Shown piece after piece: positions 7,734 to 16,180 of a stretch of DNA of 46,911 nucleotides (positions within the stretch are counted from its first letter, which is position 1; every line of letters begins with the position of its first letter). The stretch is from Lachnospiraceae bacterium UBA4292 (GTDB taxonomy: Bacteria > Bacillota > Clostridia > Lachnospirales > Lachnospiraceae): positions 1-46,911 of the forward strand of contig DGVE01000168.1 of NCBI GenBank assembly GCA_002395865.1, given 5' to 3'. The translations under genes were made by a program, and so were the position numbers. The notes beneath the pieces are model-generated. The model was not told where the DNA came from. It did not search any database and saw only the letters and a list, made by a program, of their open reading frames with translations.

Positions 7734-9206
7734 ATGAAGCTTAAGACACGACTTGTCGTTTCCTTTCTGATCATCACTATAGTGCCGCTGCTTTTGTCTG
7801 CTCTTTTGGGAGCCGCGGTGATAGTGCCGCAGCTTTTTGTTCTGGGAAAATCCTACGGTATATCGCCCACGGACATAGGCGAATATATGAATACCTCCTT
7901 TGCTCTGATTAACAAGGCGAACAACATGGCCGGGGATTATGTGAAGGAGGAGATACTGACGGACCCCGAGAAGCTGCGCGATGCCAAGACTCTGGCACAT
8001 ATCAATGATGAACTAAAGAACAAAAACTCCTATATCGTTGTTAGGGGAGGCGGAGAGTACCTCTACATAGGCACCAACCTGACGGATATAGACGTCATTA
8101 ACCAGGCGGTAGTGGGGACGCTGGACGGCTATGAGTTCCTGCGTCAGTACGGGCAGATCTACAGCGTGCTGCACACGGATGAGCCGGACGGAGCGGCTCT
8201 GGATATATACATATTTACGGAGACGGGGGATATCCTGCCGGAGTTTCGGCAGATCATCTTCAGTATCGTGGCCATGCAGGTCGTGATACTTATCATAACC
8301 GCATCGATACTGGTCTACTGGATCTACAGCTCGATCATAAGGCCCATAGGGGCTCTCAGGGTGGCCGCGAGAAATATCCGCGACGGACATCTGGATTTCG
8401 ACATAGAAAAGCCTGACGACGAGATGGGTGAGCTGGCATCGGATTTCGACGAGATGAGGAGACGGCTTTCGGAGTCCGCAAAGGAGAAGGTCGCGAACGA
8501 TGAGGAGAGCAGACAGCTCATCAGCAACATTTCACATGATCTGAAGACCCCGCTCACGGCGGTCAGAGGCTATGTGGAGGGGCTCAGGGACGGCTTGGCG
8601 GATACTCCCGAGAAGCAGGCTAAGTACATCCACATCATCTCGCAGAAAGTGGATGACATGACGAGGCTCATCGATGAACTGAGCCTGTACTCGAAGATCG
8701 ACAACAACCGCATCCCCTATAATTTCCGCGAGATATCGGTGAAGGATTACATGGCGGACTGCGCAGTGGATATCGGCGGCGAGCTGGAGGAGAAGGGCAT
8801 CGAGTTCTGCTACTACGATTACCTGAAGACGGATTCGAAGGTGCTCATCGACTCTGAGCAGTTCGGAAGGGTGCTTACGAATATCATAAGCAATTCAGTG
8901 AAATACATGGATAAACCCAAGGGCAGGATAAATATCAGGCTCTCGGACACGGATGACACCGTGATCATAGAGGAGGAGGACAACGGTATGGGTATAGCCG
9001 ATGAGGACCTCCCGAACATATTTGACAGATTCTACAGGGCGGATGCGAGCCGCGCCTCCACGGGCGGCAGCGGCATAGGGCTGGCTATAGTGAAGAAGAT
9101 AGTGGAGGACCACGGGGGAACGGTCAGCGCTACGAGCCGCAAGGGCACCGGAACCATAATGCGTATAGAACTCAAAAAAATCATAAAAGAGAAGACGGAG
9201 GTGTGA
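7734..9206 (+). CDS. Membrane sensor histidine kinase
   Basis: The 490-residue kinase has an N-terminal membrane helix (about 8-30), an extracytoplasmic sensor region (about 31-170), a second helix (about 172-200, IIFSIVAMQVVILIITASIL), a HAMP linker (about 202-255), a HisKA domain with the phospho-accepting H268 (SNISHDLKTPLTAVRGY), and a HATPase_c domain (about 365-485). The ATPase domain has the N box (NIISNSVKY), G1 box (DNGMGI), F box and G2 box (GGSGIGLAIV). It senses an unknown envelope signal and phosphorylates the response regulator that starts two bases after its stop. The start is preceded by GACGAGG. Confidence 0.93.
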   Translation: MKLKTRLVVSFLIITIVPLLLSALLGAAVIVPQLFVLGKSYGISPTDIGEYMNTSFALINKANNMAGDYVKEEILTDPEKLRDAKTLAHINDELKNKNSYIVVRGGGEYLYIGTNLTDIDVINQAVVGTLDGYEFLRQYGQIYSVLHTDEPDGAALDIYIFTETGDILPEFRQIIFSIVAMQVVILIITASILVYWIYSSIIRPIGALRVAARNIRDGHLDFDIEKPDDEMGELASDFDEMRRRLSESAKEKVANDEESRQLISNISHDLKTPLTAVRGYVEGLRDGLADTPEKQAKYIHIISQKVDDMTRLIDELSLYSKIDNNRIPYNFREISVKDYMADCAVDIGGELEEKGIEFCYYDYLKTDSKVLIDSEQFGRVLTNIISNSVKYMDKPKGRINIRLSDTDDTVIIEEEDNGMGIADEDLPNIFDRFYRADASRASTGGSGIGLAIVKKIVEDHGGTVSATSRKGTGTIMRIELKKIIKEKTEV

Positions 9207-9207
9207 T

Positions 9208-9897
9208 ATGAGCAGGATACTTATAGTTGAGGACGAGGTGGCTATCGCCGACATCGAGAGGGATTATCTGGAACTCTCCGAGTATGAGGTCGTCACTGAA
9301 AATAACGGACAGAAGGGGCTTGAGAGAGCTCTTGCGGAGGATTTCGACCTGGTGATACTCGATATCATGCTTCCCGATGTTGATGGCTTCGAGATATGCA
9401 GGAGGCTTCGCGAGAAGAAGGAGATGCCCATACTCATGGTGTCCGCGAAAAAGGATGACATTGATAAAATCCGCGGTCTGGGCCTCGGAGCCGACGACTA
9501 CATCACGAAGCCCTTCTCACCGAGTGAGCTGGTGGCCAGAGTGAAGGCGCATCTGGCCAGATACGAGAGGCTCGCGGGAGGAGCGGGTCCTAAGAATTCC
9601 GTGATAGAGATCAGGGGACTGAAGATCGATAAGACTGCAAGGCGCGTGTTTATAAACGGCGTCGAGAAGCAGTTCACGACTAAAGAGTTCGACCTTCTGA
9701 CCTTCCTCGCGTCGAACCCGAACCACGTATACTCGAAGGAGGAGCTCTTCAAGGAGATCTGGAACATGGAGAGCATGGGAGATATCGCCACAGTCACGGT
9801 GCATATCAAGAAGATCCGCGAGAAGGTGGAGGAGGATACCTCGAACCCTCAGTACATAGAGACCATATGGGGTGTGGGGTATAGATTTAAGCTGTAA
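9208..9897 (+). CDS. OmpR-family response regulator
   Basis: This 229-residue regulator has a receiver domain (1-120) with acidic pocket E8/D9, phospho-acceptor D52 (ILDIMLPD), the conserved Ser/Thr in VSAKKD and Lys in TKPFSP. A C-terminal winged helix (about 132-229) contains the usual TTKEFDLLTFLASNPNHVYS and the ending TIWGVGYRFKL. It would bind DNA when phosphorylated by the kinase encoded just upstream; the two genes are one operon ending at a terminator. The target genes are not evident, though the flanking ECF sigma and membrane-protein genes are candidates. Confidence 0.94.
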   Translation: MSRILIVEDEVAIADIERDYLELSEYEVVTENNGQKGLERALAEDFDLVILDIMLPDVDGFEICRRLREKKEMPILMVSAKKDDIDKIRGLGLGADDYITKPFSPSELVARVKAHLARYERLAGGAGPKNSVIEIRGLKIDKTARRVFINGVEKQFTTKEFDLLTFLASNPNHVYSKEELFKEIWNMESMGDIATVTVHIKKIREKVEEDTSNPQYIETIWGVGYRFKL

Positions 9898-9936
9898 TTC
9901 ACGGTAATTATTCGAAACGGTATATTGTAGCACAAG

Positions 9937-9977
9937 AGCGCATCGCTCCGGTGAAAGCCGGCAGGGTGCGCTTTTTT
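9937..9977 (+). terminator. Rho-independent terminator after the two-component operon
   Basis: AGCGCA (9937-9942) pairs with TGCGCT (9967-9972), with an inner CCGG/CCGG helix, and a run of six T follows. Confidence 0.8.
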
Positions 9978-10100
9978 CATGCTTATGATGATTTTTGAAG
10001 GATGAATAGCTGTTTATAAAAATTTAATATTTAAAAGCTGCGATTTTTCGGCCCTTTTGGTGTTTATATAGTAGAAGACTATAAAGTCGGAGGTAGCGAT

Positions 10101-10655
10101 TTGGACGGTATAGCTGAATTGTATCGCAGATTTATCGCCGGTGACGATGAGTGCTTCGAGGCCATAGTTGCGCAGTATTACAGCGGACTGGTCCTGTACC
10201 TGTACGGCCTGCTGGACAGTTATCAGGATGCGGAGGACATTGCGCAGGATACTCTGCTTGCGCTGGTCATAAGCAAGCCGCCCTTTAAGGGGGATGACGG
10301 CTTCAAGACCTGGCTGTACAGGATAGCAGCGAATCGGGCGAAGAATCATTTGCGGTCTGAGAGGAGAGTCGTTTTCACCGAGCTTACGGAGGACTATGCT
10401 GCATCGAAGGAGTGCGATCCGGAGGCGCTTCTTATACAGACGCAGGAGAACGCGAATCTGTACGCGGTCATGAAGACACTCAACAAGGATTATTACCAGG
10501 CGCTTTATTTGCGCTATATCGAGGAACTGAGCCTCCCCGAGATCTCGCACATCATGCGCAGGTCGCAGAGGCAGGTCACGGATCTGCTGTACAGGGGGCG
10601 CGAGTCACTCAGGAAGAAGATAGGTATAGAGAGGAGCAACGATGAGGACATATAA
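10101..10655 (+). CDS. ECF sigma factor with TTG start
   Basis: The 184-residue protein has sigma region 2 at about 10-80 (LLDSYQDAEDIAQDTLLALV, then GFKTWLYRIAANRAKNHLR) and region 4 at about 115-175 (YYQALYLRYIEELSLPEISH, then RRSQRQVTDLLYRGRESL). Both match the classical RpoE-like group better than the sigma factor at 5677 does. The start is TTG, chosen because TCGGAGG lies seven bases upstream and the translation begins right at the domain. The next gene overlaps its end by 14 bases, which implies translational coupling with a membrane partner. Confidence 0.9.
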   Translation: MDGIAELYRRFIAGDDECFEAIVAQYYSGLVLYLYGLLDSYQDAEDIAQDTLLALVISKPPFKGDDGFKTWLYRIAANRAKNHLRSERRVVFTELTEDYAASKECDPEALLIQTQENANLYAVMKTLNKDYYQALYLRYIEELSLPEISHIMRRSQRQVTDLLYRGRESLRKKIGIERSNDEDI

Positions 10656-11430
10656 GGAGGTCGCAGAGAATGTTCTGCGCGCGAGGGATGAATATCTGCG
10701 AAAAAAAGCCAGACGCAAAAGCATGATCTTAAAGACCGCAGCCGTAGTTCTTTCCCTGATAATGATAGTCGGTGCCGGTACGATGGTAGCTCATTTTTAT
10801 CACATAGATCCAAATACTTCGGGCGACTCCGATAAAAGTGTTTTTGTACAACTTCCTGCCGGGGATTATGTCGAGACCACACCGGTAGCCGAACTTAATG
10901 AGTCGGAGACGGCATCGGCTTCTTGGACCACCGAAGCCGCACCAAAGGAAAAGACAAAAACGGAGATCTATGCGCTTGGGATGGATATGGTATATTATCC
11001 GGCTGAAAAGAGCTTTACTCAATATGAGGGATGCGTGGTATTGGCTGAGTTCACGGGAGACAGTAATACGATAGATACGCATACAGAGCTTTTGGGCGAT
11101 GAATTCGACTGGACCAATCCGTATTATGAATTCAAGCCTGTCGAGTACATATATAACCCGTATGATTATGATCTGGGCGAGAGATTTATCTGTGTGACTA
11201 ATTTCATGATGGAGGGCCTTTTTAAGGATATGGAGGCCGGAGATCACTTGATCATATTTGTCAAGGACAAGGGACCGGATTATCCTGCGGATGAGTATAT
11301 GCTGAACGCAGCTAATATATTCTACACAAATGACGGCACGCTGTTCTCTGTTCTGAAGGAGGATGAGGTATATGATGGTATGAGTGTGGAGGAGTTTAAG
11401 GAGCTTATCGAAGGAGTGAATGACTTGTGA
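10642..11430 (+). CDS. Single-pass membrane protein coupled to the ECF sigma gene, possible anti-sigma factor
   Basis: The 262-residue protein has a basic cytoplasmic N-terminus (1-28, RKKARRKSM), one membrane helix (about 30-50, ILKTAAVVLSLIMIVGAGTM), a Ser/Thr/Glu linker (about 60-105) and an outer domain of about 155 residues without a family I recognise. It is rich in Tyr, Asp and Glu (YYEFKPVEYIYNPYDYDLGE). The ATG overlaps the sigma gene by 14 bases and is followed 24 bases later by a lipoprotein gene. Position and topology suggest it controls the sigma factor, but the cytoplasmic segment is too short for a standard zinc anti-sigma domain. Confidence 0.7.
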   Translation: MRTYKEVAENVLRARDEYLRKKARRKSMILKTAAVVLSLIMIVGAGTMVAHFYHIDPNTSGDSDKSVFVQLPAGDYVETTPVAELNESETASASWTTEAAPKEKTKTEIYALGMDMVYYPAEKSFTQYEGCVVLAEFTGDSNTIDTHTELLGDEFDWTNPYYEFKPVEYIYNPYDYDLGERFICVTNFMMEGLFKDMEAGDHLIIFVKDKGPDYPADEYMLNAANIFYTNDGTLFSVLKEDEVYDGMSVEEFKELIEGVNDL

Positions 11431-11454
11431 TCAAGGAACAGGGAGGTGATCAGG

Positions 11455-12222
11455 ATGAGAAGGAAAGCTATATTAGCGGTAGCCGTAGTTGCGACAGCGC
11501 TGTTATTCGGATGCGCTGATAATGGTCAGTACCCTCTTGAATTCAGGACAGAACCGAAGGCCGGAAGCCTGGAACTGCCGGGTGAGATCGACCTTTCAAA
11601 AGAAGACTGGATAGGCGCAGCGTATGATACCGTAAAGAATGATTACAGAAAATGGATGGTGGCTTCCGTCGGGACTGAGACGAAGAACTATATGGGTGAA
11701 ACTGTGGCGGAGTCGGTGCAGGTGATGAAAAGCTTCGTGCCGGAACTGGCAAATGGAGAAATACCTGACGGATTGTCGCCTGTTTCTCTGAGGATAGGCA
11801 ACTCTGACTGGAAGGATTACAGTTTTTCATTCGATTTTCTGGCCGGGGATGCGGGAGGATTGTCATTTGCAGTGTTTCAGGAAAGCAGCAAGACCGGCTG
11901 GGATTATAAGAAGACGGGAGAGCTGTACTATATTCCGTTTTATTTCAGCATCGGCAAGTATGGACTAAGCCTTGGTACCGGGGATTTTCCCGTGGGATGG
12001 GATGTAAAGGACGAAGACGGTAAAAATGTACTCGGAAAATATGACTCAAATGTATGGAACAGTGTGAAACTGACGCTCGACGAAAAGGAACTGCATCTGA
12101 TCTTCAATGGAGAGGATCTGGGGGTTATCTGGACATATGAGAACGAACCCCATGGTTCGGTGGGATTTGGGGCCGCAGACGGCGTTATGATAAAGGACAT
12201 AAAGATCGTTCATCAGGACTGA
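11455..12222 (+). CDS. Lipoprotein with LamG/concanavalin-like domain
   Basis: A lipoprotein signal peptide (MRRKAILAVAVVATALLFGC, lipobox LFGC with C20) is followed by about 235 residues. The second half (about 120-255) looks like a jelly-roll of the LamG/DUF1080 type: DYSFSFDF, LSFAVFQ, VWNSVKLTLDEKELHLIFNG, then GSVGFGAADGVMIKDIKIV. Such domains usually bind carbohydrate or other surface ligands. I start at ATG 11455, eight bases after GGGAGG; a GTG nine bases upstream in frame overlaps that site. It is the third gene of the sigma/membrane-protein operon and may be a target or modulator of its signalling. That link is inferred. Confidence 0.8.
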   Translation: MRRKAILAVAVVATALLFGCADNGQYPLEFRTEPKAGSLELPGEIDLSKEDWIGAAYDTVKNDYRKWMVASVGTETKNYMGETVAESVQVMKSFVPELANGEIPDGLSPVSLRIGNSDWKDYSFSFDFLAGDAGGLSFAVFQESSKTGWDYKKTGELYYIPFYFSIGKYGLSLGTGDFPVGWDVKDEDGKNVLGKYDSNVWNSVKLTLDEKELHLIFNGEDLGVIWTYENEPHGSVGFGAADGVMIKDIKIVHQD

Positions 12223-12250
12223 AGCATAAGTAAAATGTGATCGAATACAC

Positions 12251-12290
12251 CGCACCCGGTAGGCACTGCCACAAGACCGGGTGCGGTTGT
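12251..12290 (+). terminator. Rho-independent terminator after the lipoprotein gene
   Basis: A perfect 10-base-pair stem, CGCACCCGGT with ACCGGGTGCG (12276-12285), around a 15-base loop is followed by GTTGTTTATT. Confidence 0.75.
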
Positions 12291-12293
12291 TTA

Positions 12294-12322
12294 TTGACAA
12301 GATATGCCGCAAGTAGTATAAT
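12294..12322 (+). promoter_or_regulatory. Consensus sigma-70 promoter
   Basis: TTGACA at 12294-12299 and TATAAT at 12317-12322 are spaced by exactly 17 bases, about 30 bases before the flavoprotein start. Both hexamers are perfect, so strong constitutive transcription of the gene run beginning at 12353 is expected. Confidence 0.88.
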
Positions 12323-12352
12323 GAGCTAAAATTTTTTTATCAGGTGCGTGTC

Positions 12353-13909
12353 ATGAAAAATGTAGTTATCATAGGTGCCGGCCCGGCCGGACTGACCGCT
12401 GCCGTGGAGCTTTTGAAGGACGGCGGCAGCATCTATAATGTGACCATACTCGAGGAGAGCTCGGACATCGGCGGTATTTCCAAGACCGTAAGCTACAAGG
12501 GGAACCGCATGGATCTGGGCGGCCACCGCTTCTTCACGAAGGTGGACGAGGTCAACAAGTTCTGGAACGATATAATGCCCCTGCAGGGAGCGGATTCGTA
12601 CGACGATAAGAAGCTCGGCAGGAAGAAGCCGCTCTCGGAGGGCGGACCGGATCCCGAGAAGACCGACAGGGTATGTCTGGTGAGGGACAGGGTCTCGAGG
12701 ATCTATTACAGGAAGCATTTTTTTGATTACCCGATAAGCATGAAGCTCGATACCATCAAGAATCTGGGCTTCTTCACCACGGCGAAGGCGGGCTGCAGCT
12801 ACTTAAAGACCTGCGTAGTAAAAAAGCCTGAGGACAATCTGGAGAATTTCTACATAAACCGCTTCGGCAAGGTGCTCTACAGTATGTTCTTCGAGAGCTA
12901 CACCGAGAAGCTCTGGGGCAGGCACCCGAGGGAGATAAGCGCCGACTGGGGCGCCCAGCGCGTAAAGGGCCTCTCCATCATGGCGGTGCTTAAGGACATG
13001 ACGAGGAAGCTCTTCGGCACGAAGGGCAAGGGTGAGGTTGAGACCTCGCTCATCGAGCAGTTCTGGTATCCGAAGCTCGGCCCCGGACAGATGTGGGAGG
13101 AGACCGCGGCGAAGGCCGTGAGCCTCGGCGCCAAGCTTTACAAGAACCACAAGGTGACCGGTATAGGCGTTAAGGATGGCAGGGCAGTATCGGTGACCTG
13201 CGAGACGCCTTCGGGTGAGAAGACATTTGATGCGGATATCATCCTCTCCTCCATGCCTCTTAAGGAGCTCGTGCTCGCCGTAAATGGCACACAGGTGCCA
13301 GAGGACGTGATGGAGACCGCGAAGGGACTTCCCTACAGGGATTTCATTACCATGGGACTGCTGGTGGATAAGCTGAAGCTTAAGAACACCACGAAGATAA
13401 GGACGCTGGGGGACATAGTTCCGGACAACTGGATATATGTGCAGGACAGGGGCGTAAAGCTCGGCCGCATCCAGATATTCAACAACTGGTCGCCGTATAT
13501 GGTGGCTGACCCCGACAACACAGTGTGGATCGGTCTCGAGTACTTCTGCAATGAGGGCGACGACTTCTGGAACATGACCGACCGCGAGAGCGCGAAGCTG
13601 GCTGTAAAGGAGCTTCGCAGCATGGGCGTCATAGACAAGGGCGCAGTGAAGGCCTTCCACCGCGAGAAGGTGAAGAAGGCATATCCCGCGTATTTCGACA
13701 CATATAAGGACATTGACCGCGTGATAGATTACGTGGACGGCCTTCAGAATATCTACTGCATAGGCCGAAACGGCCAGCACCGCTACAACAATATGGACCA
13801 CTCCATGCTCACGGCCATGAAGGCCGTGCAGGCGATAAAGAGCGGGCGGACGGATAAGACCGCCATCTGGAACGTAAATACCGAAAAAGAATACCACGAG
13901 AGTAAATGA
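12353..13909 (+). CDS. FAD-dependent oxidoreductase of the UDP-galactopyranose-mutase-like group
   Basis: The 518-residue protein opens with a dinucleotide-binding Rossmann motif ([18 protein letters not shown]), then an FAD contact motif ([13 protein letters not shown], later LGGHRFFT). Its mid-region [20 protein letters not shown] recalls UDP-galactopyranose mutase and related flavoproteins of exopolysaccharide clusters. The C-terminus has [20 protein letters not shown], the usual second FAD segment. The likely role is redox or flavin-assisted chemistry on a nucleotide sugar or lipid-linked substrate, but the substrate is unknown. The start is taken as ATG 12353; a GTG nine bases upstream is less likely. 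A true glf is present at 24955, so this is a paralogue, not the mutase itself. Confidence 0.8.
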   Translation: MKNVVIIGAGPAGLTAAVELLKDGGSIYNVTILEESSDIGGISKTVSYKGNRMDLGGHRFFTKVDEVNKFWNDIMPLQGADSYDDKKLGRKKPLSEGGPDPEKTDRVCLVRDRVSRIYYRKHFFDYPISMKLDTIKNLGFFTTAKAGCSYLKTCVVKKPEDNLENFYINRFGKVLYSMFFESYTEKLWGRHPREISADWGAQRVKGLSIMAVLKDMTRKLFGTKGKGEVETSLIEQFWYPKLGPGQMWEETAAKAVSLGAKLYKNHKVTGIGVKDGRAVSVTCETPSGEKTFDADIILSSMPLKELVLAVNGTQVPEDVMETAKGLPYRDFITMGLLVDKLKLKNTTKIRTLGDIVPDNWIYVQDRGVKLGRIQIFNNWSPYMVADPDNTVWIGLEYFCNEGDDFWNMTDRESAKLAVKELRSMGVIDKGAVKAFHREKVKKAYPAYFDTYKDIDRVIDYVDGLQNIYCIGRNGQHRYNNMDHSMLTAMKAVQAIKSGRTDKTAIWNVNTEKEYHESK

Positions 13910-13910
13910 C

Positions 13911-15065
13911 ATGGCTGATTTTGGCATACTGGACTCCTTCATGGAGGGGCTGGAGGAAAACTATCATGTGAGGGGCGCGTCCGTGCGAGTTCTGCAGCGC
14001 GGAAGGGAGCTCTACAAAAGACATGTGGGCACTGCCGGCTGCGGACCGGTGGCGGATGATACCCTCTTTCGTATCTACTCCATGAGCAAGCCCGTGACCG
14101 CCGTGTGTGCCATGACGCTCTTCGAGCAGGGGAAGTTCCTTTTAGACGATCCGGTGGAGTGGTATCTGCCGGAGTTTAAGGACATGAAGGTGGCGCGCCT
14201 TAAGGCGAGCGGCGCATATGGCTGGTGGGACGGCCCCGCGTACGGCCCCATTACCGTGAGACATCTGCTCACGATGACCGCGGGCATCACCTACGGGGGC
14301 TGTAACCATCCTGCCGAGATAGCTACGGAAAGGGAGATAGCCGGGCTTCACCCGGGATATACGCTGAGGGAGCTGGCCGGCGCCATAGCGGCAGCTCCCC
14401 TTATGTTCGACCCGGGCAGCCACTGGAACTACAGCTACTGCATGGACATAGTCGGTGCTCTGATCGAGGTCTGGTCCGGCATGAGCTTTTATGAGTACCT
14501 GAAGAAGGCCGTGCTCGATCCTCTCGGAATGAAGGATACGCATTTTAAGCTTCCCGAGGAGAAGACGGGGAGACTCTCACATATCTGGGAGTACAACGCG
14601 GCTGACGGCACATATACACAGTTCGGCAGGGGAACACTTCCGCTTGATATGTGCTTCGGCTTCGAGAGCGGCGGCGCGGGACTCATAAGCAGTCTGGAGG
14701 ATTACTCGCATTTCGCGGCGATGCTCGCGGGAAACGGTGAATATAACGGCGTGAGGATACTCGCCCCGCAGACGATAAGCCTGATGAAGATGAACGAGCT
14801 GGGCGAGACCCAGATGAAGGATTACGACTGGGCTCAGCTTCGCGGCTACGGTTACGGTTTGGGCGTGAGGACGCTTGTGGATCCGGTGGCGGCCGGCAGT
14901 CTTTCTCCCGTCGGAGAGTTTGGCTGGAACGGTCTGCCGGGACCATATCTGCTCGCGGACACGGACAATGAGCTGGCCGTAGTCTACATGCAGCAGCTCT
15001 CACCGAGCTTCGAGGAGAAGATACAGCCGAGGCTGAGGAATATAGTTTACAAGTGTTTGAGTTGA
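13911..15065 (+). CDS. Serine hydrolase of the beta-lactamase class C/esterase family
   Basis: The 384-residue protein has the nucleophile motif S57-M-S-K60 (IYSMSKPVTAV) and the long DDPVEWYLPEF segment typical of this family. NYSYCMDIVGALIE stands at the Tyr motif position, with Tyr-Ser-Tyr rather than YxN, and FGWNGLPG stands in place of the third KTG/HxG box. No signal peptide is visible, so it is probably cytoplasmic and more likely an esterase or peptidase than a resistance enzyme. It starts one base after the preceding stop, which suggests a joint transcript. The substrate is unknown. Confidence 0.85.
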   Translation: MADFGILDSFMEGLEENYHVRGASVRVLQRGRELYKRHVGTAGCGPVADDTLFRIYSMSKPVTAVCAMTLFEQGKFLLDDPVEWYLPEFKDMKVARLKASGAYGWWDGPAYGPITVRHLLTMTAGITYGGCNHPAEIATEREIAGLHPGYTLRELAGAIAAAPLMFDPGSHWNYSYCMDIVGALIEVWSGMSFYEYLKKAVLDPLGMKDTHFKLPEEKTGRLSHIWEYNAADGTYTQFGRGTLPLDMCFGFESGGAGLISSLEDYSHFAAMLAGNGEYNGVRILAPQTISLMKMNELGETQMKDYDWAQLRGYGYGLGVRTLVDPVAAGSLSPVGEFGWNGLPGPYLLADTDNELAVVYMQQLSPSFEEKIQPRLRNIVYKCLS

Positions 15066-15075
15066 GGTGATTACT

Positions 15076-15183
15076 ATGATGAACAAGAAGAAGACAAGGA
15101 TCATAAGCGCGATAATCGCGGGCATCCTTGCATTTGCGATGATCGCCACCATGGTGGCTGGAGCATTAAGCTCCATACTGTAA
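15076..15183 (+). CDS. 35-residue membrane peptide
   Basis: The short frame starts at ATG 15076 behind GTTGAGGTGATTACT and ends with TAA at 15181-15183. It encodes a basic start (MMNKKKTR) followed by one hydrophobic helix (about residues 9-33, IISAIIAGILAFAMIATMVA) and a short end. Its stop overlaps the start of the next gene (TAATG), so the two are translationally coupled. Spacing, ribosome site and coherent topology support a real gene. The function is unknown; a membrane anchor, assembly factor or small regulator are possible. Confidence 0.7.
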   Translation: MMNKKKTRIISAIIAGILAFAMIATMVAGALSSIL

Positions 15184-15701
15184 TGGCTGAAAATGTTCGC
15201 CCGGGCGATGCCCTGATAATGGCCGGGGTGCTGGCTGCATCCGGCACCGCGCGGCTGATAGAGTCCGGCGCGGCGGGAGCTGAGTTTCGGGAGTACGCTG
15301 CAGATATACCGCTGCTTTCAGAAGCGCAGATATCATTTTCGGACTGCTGTATAAAGGCGGTGTCGCGCGGCGGAGTCCTCAGGACTTTGTGGGATATCAA
15401 GAAGGAGACGGGGCTCGGCTTTAATGTGGCTTTGTCAGACATTCCCGCGAGGCAGGAGACCATAGAGATATGCGAGAGACTCGACATCAACCCTTTTTAT
15501 CTGGAGGGCGACGGCGCCTATATCATCGTGACCGGTGATGAAGAGCGAGTGCTTGATGAGTGCGGTATAAGGCATATCCCTGCGGCCGTCATAGGGCACA
15601 TGAAGGCCGGAGCCGGTGAGATAGTAAGGAGCGGGGAGGTCTCATTTATAGAGAGACCTAAGAAGGATCCGCTGGAAGAATACATAAGAGGTGTGAGATG
15701 A
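15183..15701 (+). CDS. Stand-alone AIR-synthase (PurM/HypE) C-terminal domain protein
   Basis: The 172 residues match only the C-terminal half of the PurM/HypE/SelD fold. Key stretches are RPGDALIMAGVLAASGTARL, the glycine-rich RGGVLRTLWDIKKETGLGF, then DINPFYLEGDGAYIIV and a C-terminal VIGHM segment. The N-terminal ATP-binding half (about 150 residues in HypE) is absent and the gene starts neatly inside TAATG, so this is not a visible truncation by frameshift. With no ATP site it may act as a ligand-binding or regulatory domain. It sits between a membrane peptide and an Lrp regulator, coupled to both by overlaps. Confidence 0.75.
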   Translation: MAENVRPGDALIMAGVLAASGTARLIESGAAGAEFREYAADIPLLSEAQISFSDCCIKAVSRGGVLRTLWDIKKETGLGFNVALSDIPARQETIEICERLDINPFYLEGDGAYIIVTGDEERVLDECGIRHIPAAVIGHMKAGAGEIVRSGEVSFIERPKKDPLEEYIRGVR

Positions 15702-16180
15702 GAGAGAAGATTCTTGGGATACTTGAGAAAAACGCCCGGATAAGCGTGCACGACCTGGCTATACTGCTGGGTGAGAGCGAGGAGGAGGTCGCGGCCTGCA
15801 TAGTGGATATGGAGGCTGAAAATGTGATCTGCGGTTACCACACTCTGATCAACTGGGACGCCACGAACGTGGAGAAGGTCACTGCGCTCATAGAGGTGAA
15901 GGTTACGCCTCAGAGGGGCATGGGCTTCGACAAGATCGCGGAGAGGATATACCAGTACAGCGAGGTGCACGCGGTCTATCTCATGAGCGGCGCGTTTGAT
16001 TTCACCGTTATCATAGAGGGCAAGACCATGCGCGGCGTGGCGCAGTTCGTATCCGAGAAGCTCGCACCCATGGAGGAGGTTCTCTCTACCGCGACACATT
16101 TCGTGCTCAAGAAGTATAAGGATCACGGCACGAGCCTCGTGTCAAAACCCCATGATGAAAGGATGCTTGTGACACCATGA
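15698..16180 (+). CDS. Lrp/AsnC-family transcriptional regulator
   Basis: The 160-residue protein has an N-terminal helix-turn-helix (about 1-50, ILEKNARISVHDLAILLGES) and a C-terminal RAM/AsnC ligand-binding domain (about 65-140, VTALIEVKVTPQRGMGFDKI, YLMSGAFDFTVIIEG). Proteins of this class sense amino acids and form oligomers on DNA. It overlaps the upstream gene and the downstream aminotransferase gene by four bases each (ATGA). The pairing with an aminotransferase is common in Clostridia and suggests control of amino-acid metabolism in response to the aminotransferase substrate. Confidence 0.9.
   Translation: MREKILGILEKNARISVHDLAILLGESEEEVAACIVDMEAENVICGYHTLINWDATNVEKVTALIEVKVTPQRGMGFDKIAERIYQYSEVHAVYLMSGAFDFTVIIEGKTMRGVAQFVSEKLAPMEEVLSTATHFVLKKYKDHGTSLVSKPHDERMLVTP

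Noticed and set aside
12353..13909. Second UDP-galactopyranose mutase
   Set aside because: It is about 150 residues longer than glf and diverges in the substrate region; only the flavin fold and some motifs are shared.
12803..13942. 379-residue open frame on the reverse strand
   Set aside because: It lies fully antisense to the flavoprotein gene, has no recognisable motif, and reflects codon bias of the GC-rich gene.
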